A stretch of 64,000 bases of DNA from Acidobacteriota bacterium (GCA_021780075.1 JAJXZL010000022.1:1-64000); one strand, 5' to 3'. Counted from the first letter of the stretch, positions 7,366 through 17,994 are shown. Made by a program: numbers and translations. Notes: generated by a model from the sequence alone, not told the origin.

Positions 7366-9192
7366 ATGAGAAGGGTAGTCGGATTTACATTAGGTTTTGC
7401 TGGATTCCTCCTGTTGGCTGGCTGTGGCGGGGGCAACAGCGGAAGCGGCGTCACATCGCCCACCATTACATCCGTAAGTCCTTCCTGCACGCCTAATTCT
7501 GTTGCCGTTCAGGGAACGGCAACTTGTACGGCTGCAGTGTCAGGCACCGGAAGCTACAGTTCTTCGGTCACTTGGTCGGCATCCGCCGGTTCGATCACGA
7601 GCGCAGGTGTCTTCACGGCGCCCTCAAGCGCGGCAACGGTCACGATCACCGCAACCAGCACGCAAGATACCACCAAATCCGGAACCACGAGCATAACGGT
7701 ATCAGCTTCGGCCTCTGGCATCAGCGTCACCATTTCCCCAACTTCGGCATCCGTTGCCTCGGGCGGCACCGAACAATTTACCGCGACCGTAACCGGAGGC
7801 TCTAATACTGCGGTCACCTGGACGACATCCGCCGGCACGATCTCCACTTCAGGACTTTTGTCTCTTGTGGGAGTCGCGGCAGGAACCAATGTCACCGTCA
7901 CGGCAACAAGCGTTGCAGACACAACCAAGTCCGCGAGCGCAACCGTTTCCGTAACCCAGCGGGTGATTACGATATCGACCGCGCACCAGGTGATCTCAGA
8001 TTTCAATTTGGGAGTTGGAGCCGTAGTTGGCATGTCAATCTATGCAACCGGCATTGAGGTGGGTGATGTTATAACCGGCACGCAATTCGGGAAGTCCAGC
8101 ACCATCACGGTAGACAGTACCATGGTCACGGCCGGGGGCTTCACCTTGAATCTCAGCTTCAGCACGCAGTATTTCATGCCCAATTGGGCTGAAATCACCG
8201 TAGCTTCCGCTGATGGTACCTCACAGTCCAACGAACTCTGGGTCGCGATTACGAGCGATCAGAATGCGCTGGCTCTCAGCAGTAACGGTTCCCTTGTGTA
8301 CTTAGCTGCAGGGTTGCCATTCCAGATTCAGGAGTATTCAACCGTCGACGGGACAAACAAGGGCGCGTTGAGCAACAGCACGGCGAATAATTATTCGATT
8401 GCCACAGACAATCAAACGGGCGATATCTTCGCGGATGAGAACGGACAAAACCTGCTTGTCTATACCTCTTCGGGATTGCCCGGTTCATTGGCGGCTACCG
8501 GCCTCATGGCCGTTACCGCTCAGAGCGGCTATGGCTATGTCACACAACCGTCGGCAGGAAAAATCGGGCAGTGCAATATCTCACAAGGATGCACTGCGCT
8601 GACATCCGTCTCCGCCGGCAACCAGCCCTGGACGATGGACGCGGCAACCGTGAACAGCAGCGACGCGGTCGTCGTCTATTCCAAGCAAGACACCGCCCTG
8701 CAGTTGTTCAACAATCAGCTCGTTCAAGATAGCCATCTGACACTTGCCGGCGTGACTCAAGCTTCCGCGGTCGCGACGGCAACCTTGAACGTTGGTGGCG
8801 GATGGATGGTCCAGATGCTTGGATCGGGTCCCGCCGCTGGAACGGGTGCGTTCCTCTCGGTCTACGACAAGTCGCTCGTCTTCTGGAACGTGGATTCCAC
8901 GAACACTCTTCACGTCGATCATCAGAGTACCCTCACTGGTACCCCGATCCTCATCGCGAAGGATGAGACACATGGAGCTGTCATTGTCGCTTCCGTGGAC
9001 CTCACGAAGGGCGTTACGACAATGCAGTCATTCGACATGAAGACCTTTACGGCAACGTCGCTCACATCGCCCAGCACTCTGCCTGTAGGATTCATGCCAG
9101 GCGGCATCCTCGTTTCTACTGACGGAACCAAAATATACGTCGGCGGAACCTTGAACGGCCAGCCGGGATTCTACCTCCTCAACAATCAGTAA
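7366..9192 (+). CDS. Large surface lipoprotein with Ig-like repeats and a beta-propeller-like C-terminus
   Basis: This 608-residue protein starts with a lipoprotein signal peptide ending in the lipobox LAGC, so Cys19 or a close neighbour should be lipidated. A Gly/Ser linker follows, then two bacterial Ig-like (Big_2-type) domains of about 80 residues each with the pattern SVTWSASAGSITSAGVFTAP and VTWTTSAGTISTSGLL. A third beta-rich domain runs about residues 200-300. The last 300 residues repeat short beta strands and end in IYVGGTLNGQPGFYLL, which suggests a propeller. It probably sits on the envelope surface and binds polymer or protein. Function unknown. Confidence 0.75.
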   Translation: MRRVVGFTLGFAGFLLLAGCGGGNSGSGVTSPTITSVSPSCTPNSVAVQGTATCTAAVSGTGSYSSSVTWSASAGSITSAGVFTAPSSAATVTITATSTQDTTKSGTTSITVSASASGISVTISPTSASVASGGTEQFTATVTGGSNTAVTWTTSAGTISTSGLLSLVGVAAGTNVTVTATSVADTTKSASATVSVTQRVITISTAHQVISDFNLGVGAVVGMSIYATGIEVGDVITGTQFGKSSTITVDSTMVTAGGFTLNLSFSTQYFMPNWAEITVASADGTSQSNELWVAITSDQNALALSSNGSLVYLAAGLPFQIQEYSTVDGTNKGALSNSTANNYSIATDNQTGDIFADENGQNLLVYTSSGLPGSLAATGLMAVTAQSGYGYVTQPSAGKIGQCNISQGCTALTSVSAGNQPWTMDAATVNSSDAVVVYSKQDTALQLFNNQLVQDSHLTLAGVTQASAVATATLNVGGGWMVQMLGSGPAAGTGAFLSVYDKSLVFWNVDSTNTLHVDHQSTLTGTPILIAKDETHGAVIVASVDLTKGVTTMQSFDMKTFTATSLTSPSTLPVGFMPGGILVSTDGTKIYVGGTLNGQPGFYLLNNQ

Positions 9193-9208
9193 TGCTTTCT
9201 GGAGGCTA

Positions 9209-9232
9209 GGGGACGAGTTGGGAGGCGTCCCC
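9209..9232. terminator. GC-rich hairpin between converging genes
   Basis: GGGGACG and CGTCCCC pair perfectly around a 10-base loop just after the lipoprotein stop and before the 3' end of the DapA-family gene on the other strand. The T-run (GATTTTTCTT) comes only some 20 bases later, so this is a weak terminator candidate. Confidence 0.4.
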
Positions 9233-9351
9233 CCGAGTAGGTTCTTCCGCTGATTTTTCTTATGAGCGAATCCCCGCATGGCAGCGAGATTCTTCGGCGT
9301 TGTGGAGCAGCTTGAAGCATCGAGCTCAAGGCAGGAGTCGCAAGGCCTGTC

Positions 9352-10398
9352 TTAATTACGAATCGTCGCAAGCAACTCTTCTATCTCTATTTTTTCCTTA
9401 GATGTAACAGGAAGCAGCGGCAGACGTGCGTGACCGCCGTAGTAGCCGTTAAAATCGCAGGCGTACTTTACGCCACTGATTCCAAGTTCTGTCACGATGC
9501 GTTGGTTTGCACCGACGAGGCGCAACTGCTTCTCCTTTGCCAGTTTCAGGTCGTGATCCTTCCATGCGAAATAAACTTCCTGGCAGGCCTGCGGCACACA
9601 GGCGGCGAGACCAAGAATTGCGCCTGATGCACCGGCCTCGAGCGAATCAAGTACTGAGGATGCTGAACCCGTGAGTACCTGGAAGCCGACTTCCTTGGTG
9701 CGCGTCTTCGGCGGCGCTGCTGTCGCGAGCGCAGTGCCTCCGGATAGGGAGCCAACCGAGACAAATGTAGAGCTCTGCTCCGCGGCAGGCGTTAACATGC
9801 GCGTCGTGACCGCCTCAAAGATAGGAGTGACGGGGACTGTCCTGCGTGGCGCCGTGCGCGTGGCAGAGATCAGCGCGCGGATTTTATCTATACTGCCGCT
9901 CGAGTCCTTGATACCAATGATGTTCGGGTGCTGAGCCATCTCAGCAACCAGTTCCACTGGGATGTCGTACGGAACGCAGCGGGGAATGTTGTAGAGCAGC
10001 ACTGGCAGGGGCGAGCGGTCTGCCACGCTTCGGAAGTAATTGAGCACCGCCTGCGGCGACATCTGGCTCGCATAATACACGGGCGTGCGAACCAGCACCG
10101 CGTCGTATTGATAGCGAGCAGCCGCATCAGCCAGCTTACAGGTAGAACTAACGCTTTCGCGCCCCACGCCTGCAATCAAAACCTTTTCAGGAGCCGCTGC
10201 ATCCGCGGCAACGCGCAGTACGTCGCATGTCTCTGCGTCGTCCAGTGCAATGGCCTCACCCGTGGAGCCCAGAACCACCATGCCTGCGAGCAGACTGCGA
10301 GAGTAACGCACGATGTTGGCTTCGAGTTTGCGGAAATAGACACGCTCATCCGCATAGAACGGCGTGGTGACGGCGGCAAATACCCCTTCAATCAACAT
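9352..10398 (-). CDS. DapA/HOGA-family class I aldolase with an internal insertion
   Basis: This is a member of the dihydrodipicolinate synthase family, (beta/alpha)8 enzymes that use a Schiff-base lysine to add or cleave pyruvate. Key residues are present: Lys164 in GIKDSSG, Tyr136 in LLYNIP, and the GSTGEA motif near residue 44. The C-terminus (FGIPG-like LGISGVKYACDFNGYYGG) recalls 4-hydroxy-2-oxoglutarate aldolase more than true DapA. At 348 residues it is about 55 longer than usual; the excess is a Ser/Thr/Ala/Pro-rich stretch at about residues 182-236. Substrate is uncertain: lysine synthesis, hydroxyproline breakdown or a sugar-acid aldolase are all possible. It follows carB by about 50 bp. 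Confidence 0.8.
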   Translation of the reverse strand: MLIEGVFAAVTTPFYADERVYFRKLEANIVRYSRSLLAGMVVLGSTGEAIALDDAETCDVLRVAADAAAPEKVLIAGVGRESVSSTCKLADAAARYQYDAVLVRTPVYYASQMSPQAVLNYFRSVADRSPLPVLLYNIPRCVPYDIPVELVAEMAQHPNIIGIKDSSGSIDKIRALISATRTAPRRTVPVTPIFEAVTTRMLTPAAEQSSTFVSVGSLSGGTALATAAPPKTRTKEVGFQVLTGSASSVLDSLEAGASGAILGLAACVPQACQEVYFAWKDHDLKLAKEKQLRLVGANQRIVTELGISGVKYACDFNGYYGGHARLPLLPVTSKEKIEIEELLATIRN

Positions 10399-10451
10399 GA
10401 ATCTATTGTAGAACTACGGAGGCATCAGCGGCAGCCGCCCTAGCACTCCGC

Positions 10452-13400
10452 TCATGCTCCGCTTGTGGCGTGCAGATGTTGCAATGCGTAAACCGTTGTG
10501 TGGTGCTCCTGCATCGCCGCAATGCCCTCCGCAGCAGCCTGGGCCGCAGCGATGGTCGTGATGGTAGGAACACGCGCCAACACGGCAGCACGGCGAATGG
10601 CCTTCTCGTCGAAAAAGGTATCCTGCCCGCGCGGCGTGTTGATGATGAGCTGAATGCGGTCGCCTTTAATCAGATCCACAACATTGGGACGGCCCTCTTT
10701 GACCTTGAAAACCCGCTCCACCACAAGCCCTGCACGCTCCAGCACATTAGCTGTGCCTTCCGTGGCAACGATGTGGAAACCAAGATGAACGTAGCGGCGG
10801 GCGAGTTCGATGGCGGCAGGTTTGTCGTGATCGTTGACGCTGAAGAAAACCGTGCCTTTGATCGGCAGAAGCTGGCCGGCTGAAAGCTGCGCCTTGGCAA
10901 AGGCCTCGCCAAAGCTCGCAGCCACACCCATCACTTCGCCGGTAGACTTCATTTCCGGCCCAAGAACGGTATCTACGCCAGCAAACTTCGACCAGGGAAA
11001 GACCGGCGACTTGACGTAGTAATGCGTGCCGGTCTGCAGATCCTCGCCTGCCGCGAGCTGGGCCGGGAGCAACTCCCGCAACTTGCGGCCGGTCATCAGC
11101 CGCGCTGCAATCTTCGCCAGAGGAATGCCCGTCGCTTTTGAGACATAAGGAACTGTTCGCGAGGCGCGAGGGTTTACCTCGATGACATAAACATTGTCAT
11201 TGCCCGCGGCGTCACGCTGGATGGCAAACTGCAGGTTGACCAGACCGACAACTTTGAGCGCAAGAGCGAGTTTCCGCGTGTAGGTGCGCAGAGTATCCAG
11301 CGTCTCTTCGCGAATGTCCACGGCCGGCAGTACGCAGGAGGAGTCGCCGGAGTGAATGCCCGCCTCCTCGATGTGCTGCATGATGCCGGCAATGATGACA
11401 TCTTCAGAGTCGCAGAGTGCGTCGACATCGACCTCGACGGCATTTTCAAGGAAGTGATCAACAAGCACTGGCCGTTCCTGTGAGTATTCGACAGCTTCAC
11501 GCATATAGCGTGCAACTGCTTCGGCATCGTATGCGATGACCATGGCGCGGCCACCGAGAACATAGCTGGGCCGCACCAGCACGGGGTACCCGATACGCGC
11601 GCCAACAGCCAAAGCTTCTTCCACACTGGTCGCCGTGCCGCCCGCAGGCTGCGGAATCTTCAGTTCTTCGAGGAGCTTGCCGAATCGCTTGCGATCCTCG
11701 GCAAGATCAATCGATTCAGGTGATGTGCCGATGATGGGCACGCCGGCTGCGCGCAGCCGCTGCGCCAGGTTCAGCGGAGTCTGCCCGCCGAACTGCACGA
11801 TCATGCCGATCGTTGCGCCGGATTGCGCCTCGTGATTGTATACGGCAAGCACATCTTCAAGCGTAAGCGGCTCAAAGTAAAGCCGGTCGCTGGTGTCGTA
11901 GTCGGTCGAAACCGTCTCGGGATTGCAGTTCACCATGACGGTCTCATAGCCGTCGTCTTTGAGAGCAAAAGCAGCGTGGCAGCAGCAGTAGTCAAACTCG
12001 ATGCCCTGTCCGATGCGGTTCGGCCCAGAGCCGAGGATGATGATCTTCGGTGTCTGCGTCGGTGGCGCTTCGTCCTCTTCATCGTAGGTCGAGTAGAGGT
12101 AAGGCGTCATCGACTCGAACTCGGCTGCGCATGTATCCACCAGTTTGAAGACGGGCCTGATCCCCTTGCCTTCACGCAGTTCCCGCACGCGCTGGACTCC
12201 GCTATGGCCTTCGAGCTTCCACTCGGTGGCGATACGTTCATCGCTAAGTCCAAGGCGCTTCAGGTCGCGCAACTCCTCGCTGGAAATCGTATCGGGCGTG
12301 GTCTTCCCGATGCTGACCTGCGCAATGGTGACTTCGCGAATCTGGTGCAGGAACCAGGGGTCCATGCCCGTCAGGCGCGCCACTTCGCGAACGCTGAGTC
12401 CGCGCTCGAAGGCGAAGCGTATGTACCCCAGCCGCTCTGGCCGCGGCGTCACAAGCATCTGCGTCAGGCGGCGCGGCTCCAGCACTTCCGCACCGGTCTT
12501 CTTGCCTGTTTCCAGCGCGCGCCACGCTTTCATAAGTGCTTCTTTGAAGGTGCGACCCATGGCCATCACTTCGCCCACTGACTTCATCTGCGGGCCCAGC
12601 GTGTCATCCGCGCCTGGAAACTTCTCAAACTGCCACTTGGGAATCTTGACTACGACATAGTCAATTGTCGGCTCAAAGCAAGCAGGCGTCTTGCGCGTAA
12701 TGTCGTTGGGTATTTCATCAAGCGTGTAACCAACCGCGAGCTTCGCCGCAATCTTCGCAATCGGGAAGCCAGTGGCCTTGGATGCCAGCGCAGAGGAGCG
12801 CGAAACGCGGGGGTTCATCTCAATCACAGTCATACGACCGTTCGCTGGATTGACAGCAAACTGTACATTGGAGCCACCGGTCTCAACACCAATCTCGCGC
12901 ATCACGGCAATGGCAGCGTCACGCATCTTCTGGTACTCGCGATCGGTGAGCGTCTGAGCCGGGGCTACGGTGATGGAGTCACCGGTGTGCACACCCATCG
13001 GGTCGAAGTTCTCAATGGAGCAGATGATGATGACGTTGTCCGCGAGGTCGCGCATCACCTCCAGTTCATACTCTTTCCAGCCCAGCACGCTCTCTTCGAT
13101 GAGGCACTCATGAACCGGCGACAGGTCCAGGCCGCGTGCCAGAATTTCCATCAGCTCTTCGCGGTTGTATGCGATGCCCCCACCAGAGCCGCCGAGAGTG
13201 AAGCTGGGGCGAATGAGCACCGGAAAGCCAAGTTTGCTGGCAAACTCCAGACCATCGCGCAGATTATTTACCAGCGCGGATTTGGAAACATCGAGACCGA
13301 TGCGAATCATCGCATCTTTGAAAAGCAGACGGTCTTCGGCCTTCTTGATGGCTTCGAGTTTCGCACCAATCAGTTCCACGTTGTAGCGATCGAGGATTCC

Positions 13401-13739
13401 GGCATCAGCCAGATCGACGGCCAGGTTGAGTGCCGTCTGTCCGCCAACCGTGGGCAACAGTGCGAACTTGCCCGAACCCGAAGGCAGCATCTCCGTCTCA
13501 AGACGGATGATCTCCTCGACGTATTCGCGCGTGAGCGGCTCAATGTACGTGCGGTCGGCCAGTTCCGGATCGGTCATGATGGTGGCCGGGTTGGAATTCA
13601 CCAGCACTACCTCATAGCCCTCCTGTTTGAGAGCCTTGCAAGCCTGTGTGCCGGAGTAATCAAACTCCGCCGACTGCCCAATCACAATCGGCCCCGAGCC
13701 GATCACAATGATTTTCTGAATGTCATTTCTGCGTGGCAT
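10452..13739 (-). CDS. carB: Carbamoyl-phosphate synthase large subunit
   Basis: CarB (1095 residues) makes carbamoyl phosphate from bicarbonate, ATP and glutamine-derived ammonia for arginine and pyrimidine synthesis. The family's duplicated ATP-grasp architecture is clear: the first half opens with [20 protein letters not shown] and the second with [20 protein letters not shown] near residue 570. The C-terminal MGS-like allosteric domain is present (about 950-1080, with the typical ATEGTANVL). Length is normal. A terminator-like hairpin separates it from carA upstream. Confidence 0.97.
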   Translation of the reverse strand: MPRRNDIQKIIVIGSGPIVIGQSAEFDYSGTQACKALKQEGYEVVLVNSNPATIMTDPELADRTYIEPLTREYVEEIIRLETEMLPSGSGKFALLPTVGGQTALNLAVDLADAGILDRYNVELIGAKLEAIKKAEDRLLFKDAMIRIGLDVSKSALVNNLRDGLEFASKLGFPVLIRPSFTLGGSGGGIAYNREELMEILARGLDLSPVHECLIEESVLGWKEYELEVMRDLADNVIIICSIENFDPMGVHTGDSITVAPAQTLTDREYQKMRDAAIAVMREIGVETGGSNVQFAVNPANGRMTVIEMNPRVSRSSALASKATGFPIAKIAAKLAVGYTLDEIPNDITRKTPACFEPTIDYVVVKIPKWQFEKFPGADDTLGPQMKSVGEVMAMGRTFKEALMKAWRALETGKKTGAEVLEPRRLTQMLVTPRPERLGYIRFAFERGLSVREVARLTGMDPWFLHQIREVTIAQVSIGKTTPDTISSEELRDLKRLGLSDERIATEWKLEGHSGVQRVRELREGKGIRPVFKLVDTCAAEFESMTPYLYSTYDEEDEAPPTQTPKIIILGSGPNRIGQGIEFDYCCCHAAFALKDDGYETVMVNCNPETVSTDYDTSDRLYFEPLTLEDVLAVYNHEAQSGATIGMIVQFGGQTPLNLAQRLRAAGVPIIGTSPESIDLAEDRKRFGKLLEELKIPQPAGGTATSVEEALAVGARIGYPVLVRPSYVLGGRAMVIAYDAEAVARYMREAVEYSQERPVLVDHFLENAVEVDVDALCDSEDVIIAGIMQHIEEAGIHSGDSSCVLPAVDIREETLDTLRTYTRKLALALKVVGLVNLQFAIQRDAAGNDNVYVIEVNPRASRTVPYVSKATGIPLAKIAARLMTGRKLRELLPAQLAAGEDLQTGTHYYVKSPVFPWSKFAGVDTVLGPEMKSTGEVMGVAASFGEAFAKAQLSAGQLLPIKGTVFFSVNDHDKPAAIELARRYVHLGFHIVATEGTANVLERAGLVVERVFKVKEGRPNVVDLIKGDRIQLIINTPRGQDTFFDEKAIRRAAVLARVPTITTIAAAQAAAEGIAAMQEHHTTVYALQHLHATSGA

Positions 13740-13815
13740 GTTTCGCCCTTTTATTTTTGTTGCTCAGATTCTTCTGCTGTGGCCTTGTGAGTGCAGTATT
13801 GTTTCAGAGCCCTTT

Positions 13816-13840
13816 GCTCAACTGCATCGTTGAGTTGAGC
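13816..13840 (-). other. Second hairpin in the carA-carB spacer
   Basis: GCTCAACT and AGTTGAGC pair perfectly (8 bp, 9-base loop) directly downstream of the terminator at 13841-13868 in the direction of transcription. It has no T-run of its own. Together the two hairpins fill the middle of the spacer and could protect an RNA 3' end or shape a read-through decision. Confidence 0.4.
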
Positions 13841-13868
13841 TCAAAAAACAGCGGAGCCTCGGCCCCGC
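13841..13868 (-). terminator. Rho-independent terminator between carA and carB
   Basis: On the minus strand, GCGGGGC and GCTCCGC form a 7-bp stem (one G-U pair) with a four-base CGAG loop, followed at once by TGTTTTTTG. It meets the textbook form of an intrinsic terminator, yet lies between two subunit genes of one enzyme that are normally co-transcribed. Confidence 0.7.
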
Positions 13869-13907
13869 CCTGTCCATTCACGTTCAATTTCTTGTCTGCC
13901 GCCTTCT

Positions 13908-15041
13908 TCATCCCTTCCACTCCTCCATCAGGTTGCGGAAGTCACGGAACAGATAGTGCGAGTCGTGCGGTCCGGGCGCGGCCTCCGGGTGGTACTGGAC
14001 GCTGAAAAGCGGCAGCGTCTTGTGACGCAGACCTTCAAGCGTCTGGTCGTTCAGGTCCACGTGCGTTAACTCAACCTCATTTGCATTGATGGAGTCCGGG
14101 TCCACGGCGAAGTTGTGGTTGTGCGCCGTGATCTCCACCTTGCCCGTGGCGTTGTTACGCACCGGGTGATTGCCCCCGTGATGGCCGAACTTGAGCTTGT
14201 AAGTGCGCCCGCCCAGTGCGAGACCCGTAAGCTGGTGGCCAAGGCAGATTCCAAAGACTGGAACCTTGCCCATGAATTTGCGAATGGCGCGAACTGCGTA
14301 GTCCACCGGTTCCGGATCGCCGGGGCCGTTGGAGAGGAAGATGCCATCCGGCTTCAGCCCGAGCACGTCCTCAGCCGACGTCTCTGCCGGAACCACCGTG
14401 ATGCGGCAGCCTTCGCGCGTGAGCATCCTGAGGATGTTCTGCTTGATGCCGAAGTCGTACGCCACCACATGCAACAGTGGGCGGTCCCCCGCCATTGGCA
14501 GAAGCGTATCCCCAGACTGATTACGGGGATCGTTCGCATCAAACTGGTAAACGCTTTTTGTCGAAACGACGCGGGCCAGGTCGGTTCCATCCATCTTGTG
14601 AATCGACTTTGCTTTCTGCACAAGAACGTCGGGATTGCTTTCGACCGTGGAAATTACTCCGCGCATCACCCCGTGAGTGCGCAGATGCCGAACGAGCGCG
14701 CGTGTGTCGATCTCGGCCAGCACCGGAACGGAGTACCTCTCCATGTACTCGTCCGTGACCTGCTCGGAGCGCCAGTTGGAACTGATCGGCGAGAACTCGC
14801 GCACAATCAGACCCTCGATATAGGGTCTGGCCGCCTCGTTATCTGCCTGGTTGGTGCCGTAATTACCTATCTGGGGATTGGTGAGAACGACGATTTGTCC
14901 GGCATAGGAAGGATCGGTAGCAATTTCCTGGTAACCGGTAAGCGAGGTATTAAAAACAACTTCTCCCTGGCATTCGCCAGGTGCGCCATAGCCGTGGCCG
15001 CGGAAGATGCGCCCGTCTTCGAGCGCCAGGATCGCCTGCAT
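13908..15041 (-). CDS. carA: Carbamoyl-phosphate synthase small subunit (glutaminase)
   Basis: CarA releases ammonia from glutamine and passes it to CarB. The 377-residue protein has the N-terminal CPSase small-subunit domain and a C-terminal class I amidotransferase domain with nucleophile Cys in FGICLGHQ and the His/Glu pair in [12 protein letters not shown]. The start at 15041 ([10 protein letters not shown]) was preferred because GGAG lies just upstream; a TTG eight codons earlier is less likely. It sits 73 bp downstream of lepB, in the same direction. Confidence 0.96.
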   Translation of the reverse strand: MQAILALEDGRIFRGHGYGAPGECQGEVVFNTSLTGYQEIATDPSYAGQIVVLTNPQIGNYGTNQADNEAARPYIEGLIVREFSPISSNWRSEQVTDEYMERYSVPVLAEIDTRALVRHLRTHGVMRGVISTVESNPDVLVQKAKSIHKMDGTDLARVVSTKSVYQFDANDPRNQSGDTLLPMAGDRPLLHVVAYDFGIKQNILRMLTREGCRITVVPAETSAEDVLGLKPDGIFLSNGPGDPEPVDYAVRAIRKFMGKVPVFGICLGHQLTGLALGGRTYKLKFGHHGGNHPVRNNATGKVEITAHNHNFAVDPDSINANEVELTHVDLNDQTLEGLRHKTLPLFSVQYHPEAAPGPHDSHYLFRDFRNLMEEWKG

Positions 15042-15114
15042 CGCGTCTCCGGGGAGTGGATTCAATCGATTTTAGCAGGTTTTGCAGCTTGGGGCCGCGT
15101 GGAAAATCCAGGCT

Positions 15115-15729
15115 TTACCGCACCACCCCGGCATCCTTGGCCGGCCAATAGACAAAGACCGCTTTCCCATAGATCAAATCTCTCTCAACCGGTCCAAATT
15201 CGCGGCTATCGGAGGAGATGGACCGATGGTCGCCCATCATGAAATATTCGCCGTCGGGCACAACCATCTCGGGCATTGAGCGGTTGTCACGGTATTTCGT
15301 CGGGACATAGTTCTCACGCTGTCGCTGGCCGTTGAGCCAGACGCTACCGCGGTCGATCCAAAGCCGGTCGCCAGGAACCGCAATCACGCGCTTGATGTAG
15401 CTCTTTTCCGGGTCGCGGGGGTAGTGGAAGACCACGATGTCGCCGCGCTGGATAGACTCTATGTGATAGACAAACTTGTTGATAAACAGCCGATCGTGGT
15501 CCTCAAGCCGGGGCAACATGCTTGTGCCCTCCACGCGAACAGGCTGATAGAGGAAGGTGATAATGAGCATGGAAATGGCAGCGGAGACTACAAGATCGCG
15601 CATCCATAGCCCGATGCCTCCAGTTTTTGGGGAATGAGCCGGAACGGGGCTGGTTGCCGTCTGGGTGTCAGACGCCTTGGGCTCTGCGGCGGGTTGCGGG
15701 ACCGAATAATCCTTGGTGGGGGTTTGCAT
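15115..15729 (-). CDS. lepB: Signal peptidase I
   Basis: This 204-residue membrane protease removes signal peptides from exported proteins. A cytoplasmic Pro/Ala-rich tail of about 40 residues leads into one membrane segment (LVVSAAISMLIITFLY). The catalytic Ser follows in GTSMLP (near residue 70) and the general-base Lys in YIKRVIAVPGD. The conserved box E reads MGDHRSISSDSREFG, where the family usually has Asn in place of that His. It lies 29 bp downstream of a secreted-protein gene and upstream of carA, so all may share a transcript. Confidence 0.94.
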   Translation of the reverse strand: MQTPTKDYSVPQPAAEPKASDTQTATSPVPAHSPKTGGIGLWMRDLVVSAAISMLIITFLYQPVRVEGTSMLPRLEDHDRLFINKFVYHIESIQRGDIVVFHYPRDPEKSYIKRVIAVPGDRLWIDRGSVWLNGQRQRENYVPTKYRDNRSMPEMVVPDGEYFMMGDHRSISSDSREFGPVERDLIYGKAVFVYWPAKDAGVVR

Positions 15730-15758
15730 CTCTATTTCAGTTTATTCAAAACTCCGGG

Positions 15759-16631
15759 TTATTGGCAGCCAAGTCCTCCAGGCGGGCAAAGAATAGGAGC
15801 GCGCTTGGGTTTTTCAACGGGCTCGGCCTGGTTGGCAGCCGGAACCATGGCCGGGTTACTGCCGGGAGCCGGAGCGGCAGAAAGATTTTCATCCTCCAAT
15901 ATCAGGGGCCGCTGCAGCACCATCTCCACCTGTGTTCCAGTTTCAATATTGACATCGGCGCCGCGTGTAAACAGCGAAACCAGGCCAGCCGCGGCCAGTC
16001 CGGCACCAACGCCGGCAATGCCCCCTGCGATCGGATGGCCTGATTCAAGGCCTCCAATCGCACCAACCGTTGCACCGGTCGGTACGGAGACCTCAGCCAC
16101 CTTGCCTGCGTTGCGCCCCTTGTCGCTAGCCTGTTCAATAGTTCCCTCGCCATCATCCTTGACTGACTGCTTTCTTGCGCCGGGCAGGCTGTTCACAACC
16201 CCGGGAATATCCGCTACCGAGCCATTGGGAAAGATAATTGAGGTGAAATGCATATCCAGTTGCGCCCAGCCCTTAAGGCGACCGGCTCGGGTTACCCGGT
16301 CAACCACCCCCTGCACGTAGACTCCCGCCGGAATCATGACTCTGTGTCCCACGACAACGGGGAACGTCGAGGCCAGGTAGACGCCATCGCCGGGCTTGGC
16401 GCTTTTGGTATTGATGGCGCTGCGCAATTGGAGCAGCACCTTAGTGCCCGCCGGAACGGTGTAAGTCTTCTTTTGCGGCACAAGCGCCTGGGCAGAGGCA
16501 GTCGCTGTTGCCAGAGGCGTACTGAAACTTGACAGACGTGCATCAGGTGCCTGTGCAGTAGATGGGCTGGCAGCACAAGCCACGAGACCGAGCACGACAG
16601 CGATCTTCCATCTTGAATTCAGCAGGCACAT
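15759..16631 (-). CDS. Secreted protein of unknown function with a glycine-zipper-like segment
   Basis: This 290-residue protein starts at ATG 16631, preceded by GGAG, with a clear signal peptide ending CAASPSTAQA. The mature part opens with a beta-rich region (VPAGTKVLLQLRSAINT, then VMIPAGVYVQGVV) that loosely recalls the C-terminal fold of TrbI/VirB10 proteins. A Gly/Ala-rich hydrophobic stretch at about 190-225 (GGIAGVGAGLAAAGL) could insert in a membrane. The tail is Pro-rich and ends CPPGGLGCQ. No conjugation genes are nearby, so a type IV secretion role is unlikely. I do not recognise a function. Confidence 0.65.
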   Translation of the reverse strand: MCLLNSRWKIAVVLGLVACAASPSTAQAPDARLSSFSTPLATATASAQALVPQKKTYTVPAGTKVLLQLRSAINTKSAKPGDGVYLASTFPVVVGHRVMIPAGVYVQGVVDRVTRAGRLKGWAQLDMHFTSIIFPNGSVADIPGVVNSLPGARKQSVKDDGEGTIEQASDKGRNAGKVAEVSVPTGATVGAIGGLESGHPIAGGIAGVGAGLAAAGLVSLFTRGADVNIETGTQVEMVLQRPLILEDENLSAAPAPGSNPAMVPAANQAEPVEKPKRAPILCPPGGLGCQ

Positions 16632-16765
16632 CCCGTTCTCCGAAAGTTCCTTTAGAGAGATAGACGCATGATGTACATATGAGGGTAGCCTGTAGTCATT
16701 TGAGCACCCAGAATACCCCTCTGTACCCAGAAAAGCTCGCATTCGCGGTAGGATTCTAAGCAACG

Positions 16766-17908
16766 ATGAAGACCGCTCCCAACTCGCCCGGTGCCTCTTC
16801 AGTCAACGCGCAGGAACGGTTTGTGCGCGTGTACAAGGTACTCTCGGATGCAATTGCGGCACGTGCTTTTCCGGGTTGCGCCTTTGGTGTGTATGCGGGC
16901 GGCGAGGTGGTTCTGCAGGACGCGCTGGGGCATTTCACCTATGACGACGATGCTCCTGCCGTGACCGCGCTGACGGTGTATGACGTGGCCAGCATCACCA
17001 AGGTTATGGCAACAACCGCGGCGGCAATGCTGCTCTACCAGCGAGGCGTATTAGACCTAGATACACCACTCGGCGAGTTGTTGCCGGGATTTGTGGTGGG
17101 ACGATCCTCTGGCGAGCGAGCGCGTCACGTTAGGCTGCGGCATCTGCTGGCTCACAACTCCGGATTACCCGGCTACGTGGCGCTGTATCGCACAGCAACC
17201 ACTCCGGCGGCATTGCTCAGGGCCTGCCTGAGGCTCCCGCTAGAAGCTGAGCCGGGCACGCGTGCCGAGTACTCCGATCCGGGATTCATCCTCCTGGGCA
17301 AGGCGATTGATTTGCTGACCCACGAATACCTGGCCGCCTGGGTGCGGAGGGAAGTGTATGAACCACTCGGACTCAGCGCCACTGGATTCTGCCCGCCGGC
17401 AAGCATAAGGTCACTTATTCCGCCCACCGAGAATGACACGACTTTTCGTCGCCGTCGCATTCAGGGTGAAGTACAGGATGAACATGCATGGCTGCTGCAG
17501 GGTGCAGGGGGGCACGCCGGGCTGTTTTCCAACGTACCGGATATCTTGCGCTTTGCACAGGCAATCCTTGACGGTCTGCAACCTCAGGCCAGCGCCGGCA
17601 AGCAGAGCCTGTTCGAAGCGGCAACGATTGAGGTTTTTGCCAAGCGCCAGGAGCCGCACGGCAGTTCGCGGGCGCTTGGCTGGGATACCCCATCAAAGAA
17701 GTCCTCGGCAGGGCAATACTTTTCACAGCACTCCATAGGACACCTGGGTTACAGCGGATGCTCCCTGTGGATCGATCTGAAAGCGGCTGTGGCAGCGGTG
17801 CTGCTAACCAATCGCACCTGGCCTGATCGGCAAAGCGAATTGATTCGTGAGGTCCGGCCCGCTTTTCACGATGCTGTCAGGCTTGCTCTGCTTTCGCCTC
17901 ACAAATAA
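16766..17908 (+). CDS. Beta-lactamase-family serine hydrolase, AmiE-like candidate
   Basis: This 380-residue protein has the serine beta-lactamase/DD-peptidase fold. The catalytic SxxK is in VASITKVMAT (about residue 75), the second motif reads YSD instead of the usual YxN, and the third is HLG in GHLGYSG. No signal peptide is visible, so it is likely cytoplasmic. It lies 86 bp upstream of murQ. In Bacillus the MurQ cluster contains AmiE (YbbE), a beta-lactamase-like enzyme that splits L-Ala-peptide from MurNAc. The same role in wall recycling is therefore the best guess here; an esterase remains possible. Confidence 0.75.
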   Translation: MKTAPNSPGASSVNAQERFVRVYKVLSDAIAARAFPGCAFGVYAGGEVVLQDALGHFTYDDDAPAVTALTVYDVASITKVMATTAAAMLLYQRGVLDLDTPLGELLPGFVVGRSSGERARHVRLRHLLAHNSGLPGYVALYRTATTPAALLRACLRLPLEAEPGTRAEYSDPGFILLGKAIDLLTHEYLAAWVRREVYEPLGLSATGFCPPASIRSLIPPTENDTTFRRRRIQGEVQDEHAWLLQGAGGHAGLFSNVPDILRFAQAILDGLQPQASAGKQSLFEAATIEVFAKRQEPHGSSRALGWDTPSKKSSAGQYFSQHSIGHLGYSGCSLWIDLKAAVAAVLLTNRTWPDRQSELIREVRPAFHDAVRLALLSPHK

Positions 17909-17994
17909 CCGTGCGTTTTTGAAGACTCCAAAGAGATAATTCTCGCTGGACTTGCCCAATTTGCGACTACAATAGAAGCTTGGGGAATCTCTAG

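Noticed and set aside
15759-16631. VirB10/TrbI component of a conjugation system
   Set aside because: Only a loose similarity in the beta-rich part; no other conjugation genes are nearby.
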